A stretch of DNA of 64,000 bases from positions 680,872 to 744,871 of the forward strand of contig JANVCC010000071.1 of NCBI GenBank assembly GCA_025345505.1. Direction: 5' to 3'. Below the pieces are notes generated by a model. It saw only the letters and a program-made list of their open reading frames with translations, did no database searches and was not told the DNA's origin. Source of the DNA: Todiramphus chloris collaris. Taxonomy: Eukaryota; Chordata; Aves; Coraciiformes; Alcedinidae. Shown piece by piece: positions 25,701 through 37,700 of the stretch; within the stretch, counting starts at the first letter, position 1; every line of letters begins with the position of its first letter. Both the position numbers and the translations under genes were made by a program.

Positions 25701-28700
25701 GAAAAGAATAAAGTTCTGGATTGTTTTCTAGGTCTTCAGTAACAGGCTTTCCTTCAACGCCTAAGAGAGCTAGGTCATTTCAGCTAGGAAGGTGGGCTTG
25801 TAAAGTCTTGTCAGTCCCTTGAAGGTGCCTGTAACTAAGGAGGCTGCCCCATGTCAACACAACCTTTCTGTTGTTATTTCTGAAACTCCTGTCCTGGGAA
25901 TTGCTGGAGCAAAGACAGAAATTTGAGAGGAAGCCCAGTCCAAGGAGATTGATTGCTTGGAAAGAAAACAAAAGCAAATGAAATCTTCCCTTTCCTCCCC
26001 TTCTTCCTGTAGTGATGCTCTTTTAACTCCTTCAGCATCTTATTTAGGCTATGCAAATAGAGCAGTGCATCTAAGGATGACAATTGAAATATTTTGAGCT
26101 TGGGGTGTTCTTCACAATGTAGTTAACTGTTATGCTTAGTGAAGTCCTTGGGACACCTTCAAGGAGTCAGGGAGAAAACAGTATGGGAAATAGAGGGCTG
26201 TGATGTTTAACAGAGGATGGAGAAAATGCAGGTGAAGGGACTTTTTAGGGAGCATGGTGCATAGAGTTAGATTGGGATTAGCAAGGCTTAATGTCTCTGA
26301 GGAAACTGTCAGCCCTGAACTGTCTTACTCAGAGCCAACTGGGTCTGTCCCCAGCCCACCTCATGCTACGGTGGGTGTATGATCTTGGGCGTGGAGTTAC
26401 ACCCGGGCTGGCTCCGTGCAGTGCTTCAGCAAACTCACCCTCCCACCCTTGCTCTGGAGCTCTCCAGAAAGAGGCCTCCAAGCAGCCCTGCAGGAGCCAG
26501 TTCAGATCTGGCAGCTTTGGTCCTGGAAGCTGTGTACTGTGCTTTTCCAGTGCTGGGCATGAGCTAATAAGCCCTCCTGGGTCCAAGCTCCTAGTTTTTG
26601 TGGTGCAGCTGAACAGCAAGCAGGTAAGCTGCCAAGGAGGGATGGTTTAGAGCTGACTGTGAATGCAGAGAAAAGGAGCTTTGTTCTGGAAGTAGCAAGA
26701 GCTTCTTTGTTACGATGTCGACTCCTTTGCCGTGCTGCAAGAAATTGAAATCTTTTGCAATGGCCCAAATAAACTTTCTCTCCACCCCTTCCTTTGTTGG
26801 TTTTTTTTTGTTGGTTTTGATGTTTTGTTTTTTTAATGCACACCAGCAGAAACAACTCTGAAATTCAGTAGTGGTTTTGGAGTCTTCATTGATTTTATAG
26901 AGAACGTATATAGGCAGTGAATTCTTTAACACCAGTAAGTCCAGAGTGAGTTTGCTGACTCATTAGTGAAGACACTGTTCTCAATGTCAATTAGATGCTG
27001 GAGGGAAGCAGCCATTTACAAAAACCCAGGGCTGGATGACTCTGCCTGGTGTTGGGAAGTAACATTCCTCTTGCACCACAATCCGTTTGCAGCCCTCCAC
27101 TTAGCAAAGAACAGAAGATTCTTCTACTCCAAGGGGTTATTTCCTTTTACCAAGTGCATGTTCTCAGTGATTAATTGAAAACTAAGGGAAGCAGCCCCAC
27201 AGGAGACTACATCCTTCCTTCTGCTTTTCTGCCTCCATTTACCTGGACATCTCCTACACCTCTGCCCTCTGTGAGTTGTCCTTAATTTTTGTTGAATAAA
27301 AACAGGAGTGAGGATTTTGTAAAACCAATAGATTGTGGCTTTCAACGAGTCCCTCAGAGAAGAGTAGATCCTCTTAATATTATTTTTTTTTCCTCTGAAG
27401 TTTGTTTTGGTTGTTCTCCATCCTGAGCTGCCCATGTACCACTTGTTATCTTGGATCCTGAGTTGGGTTTTATTCTCTCTCTCTTTTTGTTCTCATGGGA
27501 AGGTGGCTGCACTCTGGATCTTCGAACATGGCTGTCTTGGAAGTGCCGTTGTTCTCGGGGTTTCGAGCAGACGTCGAGAGCCTCGAGCAGGTAAGATGAT
27601 GTAATGAGAGTTCAAGGCATGATCTTGGGCCAGGACCTGGCTTTCTGATTGCAAGGGATTCCCTTTGGGGAACAATAGGAAGCAAATGCCATCGAATGTT
27701 GGATCTGTCTATAATGATCCAGTTAAAATTGAGGGGAGGAGGGCAGATTTCACTTGTCAGAAAATTTCTGTGCAGTGAGTAAACAGATGTTCTGAACAAG
27801 ATCACCAGATTTCCAAAGGCGGCCAAATGAAGGTTTGTTACTGAGCACCGTGCACAGTAATTAAATGAGACCCATTTGGAAATGCTGAAGTGAAAATGTG
27901 CTCTAACAGGAGCTGTTTATGGCTTCTTAGTGGGCTGTGTTATCTCCAACATCTGGATTCCATTTCTTTGGAGGCTCTGTGTCTTGGAATGTTTTTGCCT
28001 CCCCCCCCCTTCTGGGAGCACATCATGTTTATTGCAAAGCAAACGGAGGTGGACAGAATGTGCCTCTTACCCAGCCAGCCCTCTGGGGGAGATGAGCCAG
28101 AATCTGCAGTTTTGCTTTAGATTTCGTGGAAGCACTACTGCATTTCGCTGCCGAGTTTCGTGCTGTAAATAGTTTCTAAGAACTATTTAACTCAAGAGGT
28201 GTCAAATCTTTGAGAAGCGGTGAAGAGATAAAAAGGATTTTGCTTCCAAAAGATCTCTTGTGTTAGTAACTCGAGCTTGGATATACTGGGAGGGATTTGA
28301 GGAAAGAGTTTTCAAGTAGAATTGTAGTGAAGACCAGGCAGTTTATATTTGACAGCCTAATTCAGTGCACAGTGCTTTGTCTTCTCTAGCAATTCACTTA
28401 ATCTGGTTAATTTGTAATATAAACACAGTTGCATTTGCTTGGAGGAAATGAGACTGATAACGTTCCTCTTCAGGGGCTTGTGATCCATGTCAAAAGCTGC
28501 TGTCAGTCTCCTGGGCTGTCACTGAAGCCGGAGAAACTCGTCTGTTAGTCGCTCGGAAGAGAACTGCATCCCTTCAGCATTAGGGAGCTGTGCTGGAACA
28601 CCTTTGTACAGAGCTGTGTGGTGTTCAGATAGGAATTTATTCCTGTAAAGAGGAATATCAGGGTTATTTTATATCTGTTCACTAGCTGTGTGCTGAGAAT

Positions 28701-31700
28701 TCTGTTTTCAAACACATGCATGTGAAGTGTATCACTTTTAATTGCTTGTTGACCTTTGGGTCGGACATTCTCTCTCGTGTGCAACAAATGATGTCATTTA
28801 TGTAAACAGTGGGAGAAAAGTTACGGGTGGAAACCTGATTTAGGACCAGAGACCTCAAAATGGGACAGGAGGAGAACAAGAGAATATCTTTATGGTGTTA
28901 AACCTGTGGAATGTTTTATCAGCAGAGGGAAGGAGTTGAAACAGAGGGTGCTAAGGGCTTTTCATTAGAGAAGAACAGGAAAAACTTACTTAGGAGCTCC
29001 CATAGGATCTGTACTGAGTGAGTATCTCCTTTACTGGTTTCAGCATGGGACAGAGTTTAGAGATTCTAAGCTGAGAGTGCTGAGAAGGTCTTGAATGATC
29101 ATGTGTCACAAGGGGCTGCACAGGCTCTGTCCTTTCAGTCCCACAGCACTTTTTCCTTTTTGCTTCAGCTGTGCTCTGCTGTGAGCCTGGTTCACGTGGC
29201 TGGGCCAGTCCAGTGTCCCAGCTGAAGACCAGTAAACCAAACATGCTTCCTTTCTGTTTAGTTACTGCTCAAAGGCAGCTCCGTGCAGCAATTGTGAATA
29301 GAATTGGGAAGGATATTGCATCTTCAAGGGGGAGTGTTCACCCCGAAGGGCTGAATTCCAGCTTTCGTATCACAGAAACCCTCTGCATCTGTAAAAATGA
29401 AATGTGGGGACAAAGCTCGAGCATCTGTATAGGTGGACAGTGAAGATGCAGCTGTAACCCCTGGGATTTATTCATGGCTACCAAGCGTGTATCCAAATCA
29501 TGCTGGCAGAAATGAATGGTCTTTCTCCCACTGAATGCATGCTGGTCTTTCTTCCACTGGAGAAAGACCCGGTACTAGCTTTGTTACCTGTCTTGGTCAC
29601 CACCTTCAGCAGAGACAAGCCCCATCATTCCTGCTGCTGCTTTTCCTTGTTACCCTGGCCCTGGTGAGGAGGGGCAGGGCTGTAAATCACAGCTCCTTGC
29701 TGTTTGTTTGCCCTGCCAAGGGAGCAGTGTGCGCGGAGCCGACCCACGGGCAGCTCCGGGGCGGTGATGGTTAATGAAGGCTCTGGAGCACGGTGAGGGC
29801 AGCCCCCCTGGCTGTGCAGCCACAAATCCTTCTAATAATGCTGGGTGTCGACAAGGTCGGGAGGTCACCGCAGGCTGCTGTATATCAAACCTCACCAGAA
29901 AAATGCAACTTTAGCTGAGCTGAGCATTTCCCGGTGGCGCCAGCCTCTCCGAGCCCTCATAAAAGGGCTGTCTGCAGCCATCTACTGCTGAGTAAGAACA
30001 GCCACCATCAGGCCCCTAAAATTATAAGGACAAATTAAATTGGCCCCTTCCATATTGTGTGGGACTTAAACACATGTTCCTGTGCTTGTTACAGTAATAG
30101 CAGGAAGCTGAGTGCAGGGTTTTACAGCTAGAAGCGCTACGCCGGAGAAATTCCCAGGTCAAGCTGTCGGTAGCAGGTTTGGGCACATTTCAGTAGAAAT
30201 GCTTTTTGCTTCAGGTCATTCTTTGTGATAAACAATACAAAAATAATGTAATAACAATGATGATGCTTTGCTCTCCTTTCCGTAGAGTTTTCTTTTGAAG
30301 ATCTCAAAATAACAGGGGAATGTTTAAAAAGAAAAAAAGCAAGGAGGTATTCCTGTGTCACAGGTGGGGTTGGCTGACAGCGGTTGAAGTAAAAGGACAG
30401 TTTGGAGGATAGAATTGAAGTGTCTGCTTTGTAGATTAAGGCAGTGGAGTTCTATCAGATGGCAGCATTTCTCGTTTGGTGGTGAGTCGGTGGCATTCTG
30501 TACCAGGGGGGCAGGTGCTGGACTCTCGGAGGTGGGGCAGTGATTCTGTAAACCAGGGCTCCTGCACTGCCCTCTGAAGACCGTGCTCATGGTGCACACA
30601 GACCTGCAGTCAGCGTGAGGAGAGGAGGTAGAGCATCTTTACAGCTGCCTGGGGTGGATTAGGGGCTCCCAGATGTGAGGAATACTCCAGGATGATGTTC
30701 TGATACTCCTTAGGTTGTCCCAGTAAATAAAAAGCCACTGCAAACTACAAATCCCTGGGCCTCAGAGGGAGGGAAGATGAGCAGCAGAGGCCTGGCCTGA
30801 CCCTGTTCCTCAAAAGGGAGGATGCCTCAAGCTCTTTCAAATGGCTGCTCTCTTCAAATGTAGGGATTAATTTTCCTGGCAGGAGAATGTTTTTGATTTT
30901 TCAGCTGGTGGAAGAAGGGGACCTTTAGTATCCGATGCGATCCAGCAGCATGATCCCCTGGAGATCTGAAGGGGTGTAAATAAGAGACTTTATCAAGTGC
31001 TTCAAGGTCTCTGAGGTCTTGCTGGAGCCTTGGTACTGAAAATAATGGGGGAGCTATTTGATTAGCTTATGGACAATATGCCAGGCATGCTCTGGGGGAG
31101 ATAAGTGCACCAGGGGCCAGGAAGAACACTCAGAGTTGTGCACCTCGCAAGCATTCCTCAGCAGGTCACCGAGGAGAAGACAGATGGCTTTTTCCTCAGC
31201 TATATGACAGCAAGTGCAATCCTCTTGGCATTTCCCCACTCTTTCTGAAACATCCTTTTCCAGCAGAAGAAATCCCTGGGTTTTAGTGTCTGATCACTCT
31301 TCTAAGCAGTCTAAAATCACTCTTCTTCTCCAATTTCAACCTGTTTTTTATAAAATGAGATGAAATTAAACTTGTTGATTTTTATTTTTTTTTTCCCCCC
31401 AGTTATTGATGAACAAGCAAATTGGATTAAAAAGATACGAAGTGGATGGAAGAAAAGTCCTTTTTTATTTTGATGAGGTAATGGCTTTGTTTCTTATAAT
31501 TGTGTTGCTCTGCAATGAATGGCAAACACCCAGTGGGTCGGGCACGGATACAGTGTGTTGATGTTGGTGGTCCCTCAGAGGTGAGGACTGCCTTGGAGCT
31601 GTAACTGGCCAGTTGCTTAAGCCTCTTTTGACAGGTCAGTGTTGTGGTTTTGATTGGAAACCAAAGCTTAACAGAGGCAGGTGATCACCTTCAGCCCATA

Positions 31701-34700
31701 TGGAATTTCTCGGCAGATACCACTTAGTTTTTGCCTCAAATTAACCTCACCTTCAGGTACACTAGCATTGCTAAAAGGGTGGAGTGAAAATGCTGTTTAC
31801 TTCAGACTTCACAAAACATACATGAGGGTGGAAGATGAGATCTCTTCAGGTTTGGTCATCAGCAGTAACTTGTTAGCTGGTTGCATTGGTGAGCTGGCTG
31901 CTGGCAGGAGTGGTGTTAGGTAAGCCGGGGAACACAGCATGAGTTTCATGTTGGACTTCCTGATGTTGTATAGTGAGTATGTGCTTTAAAGGCCAGCAAA
32001 GTGTTGTGTTAATTCATCCTGTTTGGCTTTTGTTCATTATCTTTGTCCCTATACCTAGTTTTGGAGGTCTCTTCATTGTCTCCAAGTGTCCAGCTCAGTG
32101 GTAACGTTAGGAGAAGGTATTAGGTTGGTTTGTCTCTCTTCACTCAAGTGCAGGTTTTGTTACCATGAGTCTTTTACGTGATTTCACACAGATTCCCAGC
32201 CAGTGCATGACCTGTGTCAAATTTCAAGCTTTCAGAGAGCACATAGTTGGAAAAACAGCTCCTGTTCCTATCAAAGTGTATGATTACTATGAGCCAGGTA
32301 GGTGCCTGTTTTCCTTTGATTTTTAGCAGCAGTAGAGCTCTCGGCGTAAGGCTCCGTTGTGATTTCCTGTTCTTGCTGGCCTGCAGCTTTTGAAGCAACG
32401 CGTTTCTACAACGTGAGCGAGAACAGCCCCTTGGCTCGGGAGCTCTGTGATGGGCCAACGTGCAACGAGGTGGAAAGCTCAGCTAGCCAATGGGTTGGTA
32501 AGTTGCACCAAAGCCACGCAGATCTTGTTGTACGATGGAGCCCACAGACATGCCTTCCAGGAGTTCAGAACTCAAAATATCAAGAAAAATGCTCTGTTTC
32601 GCTCTCTGTGTTAGAGGAGGGTATACAAAGGTTTGTAGGGTGGTGGTATTAAACTGCTGATGGCCAAACAGACCAATGCAGTCTGCTCTGCAGTTGCCTA
32701 AGGGACTCTGATTCGCTTCAGAGGCAAAGTATAATGTCTAATTCTGGAAGGACCTGTGCAAGGTGAGATGTGTTAATAAACATAAGGGTAAAAACTCTTT
32801 TCAAATGCAATTTGGTTTTCTTTCTCTAAAATATCTTGCAATAGAATTCTGCATTTGACAATATAATTGAACCATTTCATGAAAAGAATAACTTCCCCCC
32901 CAAACTACACTTGCCTTTCTGTCCTCAACGTCATACAAAGTAGTTGCTGTGTCCCATATCTGGAATCTGCTGTGATAGCTTTCTTTCAAAAAGACAGCTT
33001 TGTTCCCAGGGCTTTTGATTCTACCAAGTTTGCAAATTCCTGTGAGAAGCCTTAAGGAATTCAACGTGAAAACTTTTATAAAGGAATAGAAGAAAACTGC
33101 TGCTCCATCTTCTCCTCCCCCACACTATGCAAAAAGATTGCTTTGGATGTTTTTGTTTGCTTTTCAGGCTTTGTTCACTCTGGACCATGCAATAACGTGT
33201 TTGGCTGCTTGGAGGATGAGTATTTTGAGCAGTGCATGTGTTCACGGGACTGTGGCTATGATGGGGAGCCTGTGTGCGGATCAGATGGACAGATTTACCC
33301 CAACTATTGCCAGATGGAAGTAGCATCGTGCAGGAATAATACAAGGATAGAGCAGATGCCCATGGCCCAGTGTTCTGCCTGTAGGTTTCATTCAGTTATC
33401 TTTAATTACATACGAGTGGTAGGGAAAAGAGAGGAATTCAAAACCTCTTATTTATTATTTTGCTGCTCCTACTACAGGGGATTAAGTTTTAAGAGCAGCT
33501 GCCTTCCTGCTTAGCTCACAGTAACTGTTTTTCTGTTCTCATGAATACATGTTTTGCCAATCAGAATGAACTGGAGTGAAAACTGGCAGTACTGTTTTAT
33601 CTGAAATGAATAATCCTAGATAAAAAATGTCATCCATGAGCTGTAACATTGCTTGGAGATTCTGCATGTGCAGTGTAGTAGCTGGGTGAACTGAGGGTGC
33701 CACCTCTGGAAATGCAAACATGTTCTAGAGGTTCATTATTAAATTTTATGACCAATGCATTTGTTTTTCCTTTTTATTTACAGCCAAGAATTTGCCAGAA
33801 GAAAGGGAGACACACTCTCACACGGCTGAGCAACCCAGTGTTCAACAGACTCCAGCAGGTAATGGCAAAGCTTTCCGTTTATCTAAGGTCTTATTCTTTA
33901 AGCTAGGTTAAAGGTTATTCTCTCGCTGTATAAAAGTATCTATAGCTCTTCAGCATGTTGACTTAAATGGGGTCAATTTCTTCATCTCTTAGAAAAGGCA
34001 GAACATTCAGAAATCAGGAAAAATGAAGATGTCAAGGAAAGTTAGGAGGAGAACTATTCCACAACAGACTAGCTCTTCTAGTCCTTTTCCTTTCAGGAAA
34101 TCTTGCACGGTACCTGCTCTCTTCAGTGCACAGGCAAGATTTAGGCAATTGCTCACAGGAGTGGGCAAGTGACCCTCCAATTTTTTCAGCCTTGGTGTGT
34201 TTGAACAACACACACTCTGATCTTCTCTTTTTTTAAAAGATCACTTTTAAAACCAGGCTGGTGTAATGTGTTGCAGCAAACAACTGAGCAGAACGTGACA
34301 ACAGACCAAACCATTGCTAGAGCTACAGTCCAGGTGGATTAACTTTGTCTCTGGCAGTTCTGTGCAAAAATTGAGCTGGCAGTCTTGATTCTCTCAGAGC
34401 TGCTGTTTGGAATAAAGGGCCTTAGTGAGCAAAAATGTTAAGGTCAGTAGATGGAATAGCCAGGAATTTGGCTGCTCATTTTATTTGGTGCTTATATTCG
34501 TGCACTTTTTTCCAAGACTCACGTCGAACTTGCTCATGGCTCACAATAAATCTCACCAAGAAGCAGTGGAGGGTCAATAGAATAGTTTGTTTCATGCTGT
34601 TTCTAGTAAATAAACTGGACTAGATTTTTCCTGGCCGCTTTCCACTCATTAATTCTCCCCTGGCCTCTAACTCCCCGAACAAATCGGTAACGCAAGTTAA

Positions 34701-37700
34701 TTCTTCAAGAGAAGACTCTGTGCCTTCTCGTGTCCTCCTTGTGCACCAGTGCACATGTCCAACGGGAGAGACACCGTCCTGGTCTTTGCTCCTCCTCTGC
34801 TCTGCAGAAGTTGATGGACAGTTTTCTTATGAAGGGGAAAAAGCTTGGTGAATACTCCCTTACGACTATCCCGATAGGTCACTCAGCCTTACAGTGTTTA
34901 GTGCTTCTGGTCTCCCTCCTCTTCTTCTGGACTTAGAGAGACTTGCACCACTATCAGACTGCTGTCTGTCGGAGTAACCGCAGTGAATGCTCGTTGCTTT
35001 GTGTTCTGTGCAAATGCTACGTGCTCAGAATGGAAACTCTGTTTGCAACCCGAGCCCTTTAAAGCAGCATTCCCAAACTGCTCTGGAGGGCACCGCTGCT
35101 CTGCGCGGCCAGCTGAAGCGCTCTGCTGCTGGCCCACAAAATGGGACTGCAATTATGCTGGTTTTTAAATAAAACTTTGACAGGACAGGCATGGTTACCT
35201 GGGGAAAAAATGTGGAACTTGACCGTGGTCTACAACCCAGAAATTGTCAGAACAGTATTTCTGAAATGATCTGCATGAAAGTGTCTAAGAAAAACAGCCC
35301 TCTGGTTTCTGTTCTAAACAGACCCAAGCAATGCTGGCTCTGTAGGGCATCAGTAAGAGCAGAAGTGGAAGTTGGTATTTATTTGCCTGTTGCATTTTCA
35401 TGCAGATGTTAGGTTAACAAGCCTGGTGTGTGCCACAAGGATATGTTTATCAAAGCATAAGCATTTAGAGCTGGCTTTGTCCTGGAAACTGTGAGTGGTG
35501 AAGTTGAGAGTCTCCTGGAAGGCAGAGACTCTTCTGAACCAAGCTGTCTGAGCAGCCATGGCAGAGTGAGCATTCAAAAATAAAACAGACTAAATCCTGC
35601 ATCAGGAAAAGCACCCAGCATGTGATTTTCATTAATCCTCTGGGCTCCTCTCAGGTCAACCACACGGTACATGAATCAAAGTTTTAACAAGTGAATGAAT
35701 CCCTCCTTCTACCCGGGTCTCATTTGGACTCGCTGGTTTGTTACCATTGAAGCATGTGATGGGTTTAAGTCGGCTCAGGTTCTCTGGTTGAGCCATGTTC
35801 TGATGAGCCATGTCTAAATCTCTGATTTCCTAAAAGGATGCAAAACTCCAGGAGCCAAATCAAGCTTAGGGCAGGTTGGTGAAACTGCCTCAGTGTGTTA
35901 ATCTTCAGGAAATACCATTTTCTTGGCGACCCACGTGGTGTTTGTGTTGTCTGAAATCCTTCTGTATGTGCCATATGACTTGTGCGGGCTCAGCCTGGTT
36001 TGATTGATGTTTTCATTGTTAGCTCTTGTCTGTGTTACCCCAGCAATGGAAACAATGAGAGCCAGCTTCCTTCCAGCAGTGGGGAGCTGCGTAATGCTTC
36101 GGGCTCCCTCCAGCACACGCAGGCTGGCAGAGTAGCTCCCCATTGCACCAGTCAGGTTGCTAGAACAAACACCAGCTTTTGAGTTTTGCTATCCGAGGTA
36201 AGCAATTCCATACAGATGGTCCTGAAAAATCAAGATGTGGCACCTCTTGCAGCACCTGGCTGTTGTCAGAGCATTTTAAACTGCCTTTCCAAAGTCTGTG
36301 GCAGATGGTGCAGCAAGTGAAGCAGAATGGCTGAGGTTTGATCTCGAAACTGTCGCCTTTTTGTGGTACAGATGGATAGATCCCCTTCACATCTTTAGGA
36401 ATAATAACAGGAGGGAAGTGTGCAGGGTGACAGGACTCAGCTGAAACAACTCACATCTGGATCCCTTTCCTCAGCTCTTCTTTCTCACCAACAAATTACC
36501 AAGACTCAAGAGAGATGGAAGAGGTTTTTGATGAGGAGCATGGGCACACTTCTGTCTCTAAGCACTGAATCTCTGCTCGTATGGTTTCAAAGCCTTCTCC
36601 AGTTGTGTTTGCTTGGCATGGAAGCTCCTGGAGCAGCATTTTGGTTGCTAACTGGAGTATTAGTTTCTCATGCCTCGCTGTCTGTGGCTTCCCTTGGGTC
36701 ACTGCCACACTAAATATGGGTGGATTTCGGAGCCTCAGAGACTCTCAGTAGGTCTGATAGCATCTCTCTGAAGTGGTGCTTTGATTGCTTCCATAGATCA
36801 TTAACACTCTTCTGAAACTGCCTAAACCTTCTCTGCTGAACACGCTAAACGTATAGCCACTGGTGCTGGGGGACAGTATCTTGACATGCTGGTAGTGTGA
36901 TTCTACACGTATCGGATGGAAGAGCAAACTCGAGGTGTCTCGCAGCAGCACTGGGTGCTGTCAGCGCTGCTGTGGGGCTGCACCCTGAGCTGGCAGCCCA
37001 CCCACCTTCCTGCTTCCTGTTCTATTGGAAAAAAAATGCAATGAAATGCCATCAGCCATCCCTAGCTCCTACCAGGAACATCAGAGTGAACCGTGCTTCC
37101 GAGTGGAGTCATCTCCCCGCGCTCCCTGGCCGGCCCGTTATTCACAGGCCCGCTGGTCTTTTTGGACTGGTTGAACTGGCAAGGGGCCAGTTTTCCCTTC
37201 ACCCCATCGCGCTCAGCAAACGTTGGCTCAGGCACAGACATTTGGAGATGGGGGAGTGGTTTGTGTGCAACAGGAAATGTCGGCCTTTCCTCTTTGCTTT
37301 GACTCCAGTGCTGCATTCCTTGGAAGAGTGAGGTCTGTGATGTTAATTCTGTCCCTGGTGGACAGCAATCATCCATTCATAGAACGAGCTCATGATCTGG
37401 CAGGTTCTCGCAGGGAGAAGGCCAAGAAGTGAACACAGAGACTGACTCTGCTTTCAGGCGAGCGTTCCCTTGCCTAGGGCCGAGCCTGTTGCTGGGAGGA
37501 TGTGGGAGGCAACAGGGAAGAGCCTTCAGATACTTTATTTCTAGAAAACAAACATTTTCAAAGGCCTTGATGAGTGTTCTCCTTCAATAAAGCCAACTTT
37601 ATAGGGCGGGGGGAAAGGGAGACTTTTCCTCCCTGCAAACAACTCTGTTTCAGTGATTGCTTTGGATTAGAGCGCTGCACCCAGAAGGCGAGCAGGAAAA

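Larger units (their letters stand above)
24656..32497 (+). other. CPAMD8: CPAMD8 exons 28-33: second CUB half and receptor-binding domain
   Basis: The exon at 24656-24718 encodes [15 protein letters not shown], the CUB strand that matches the KVTGEGCVYLQ segment of alpha-2-macroglobulin. The exons at 25079-25317, 27503-27590, 31403-31477 and 32192-32297 form the receptor-binding domain: [45 protein letters not shown] and CVKFQAFRE ... VKVYDYYEP. The first of these exons holds a charged insert of about 45 residues with four consecutive Asp, which alpha-2-macroglobulin lacks. The exon at 32387-32497 is a linker to the Kazal domain, with Cys at DGPTCNE. Its donor is at 32498. Confidence 0.9.

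Noticed and set aside
26291..26932. Overlapping ORFs of 96-119 codons on both strands in CPAMD8 intron 29
   Set aside because: No splice signals linking them to CPAMD8, no family motif, open on both strands as expected by chance.
34435..35172. Possible extra CPAMD8 tail exons in the 4.4-kb last coding intron
   Set aside because: Some open frames exist but none had a matching phase-1 acceptor and donor with convincing sequence.
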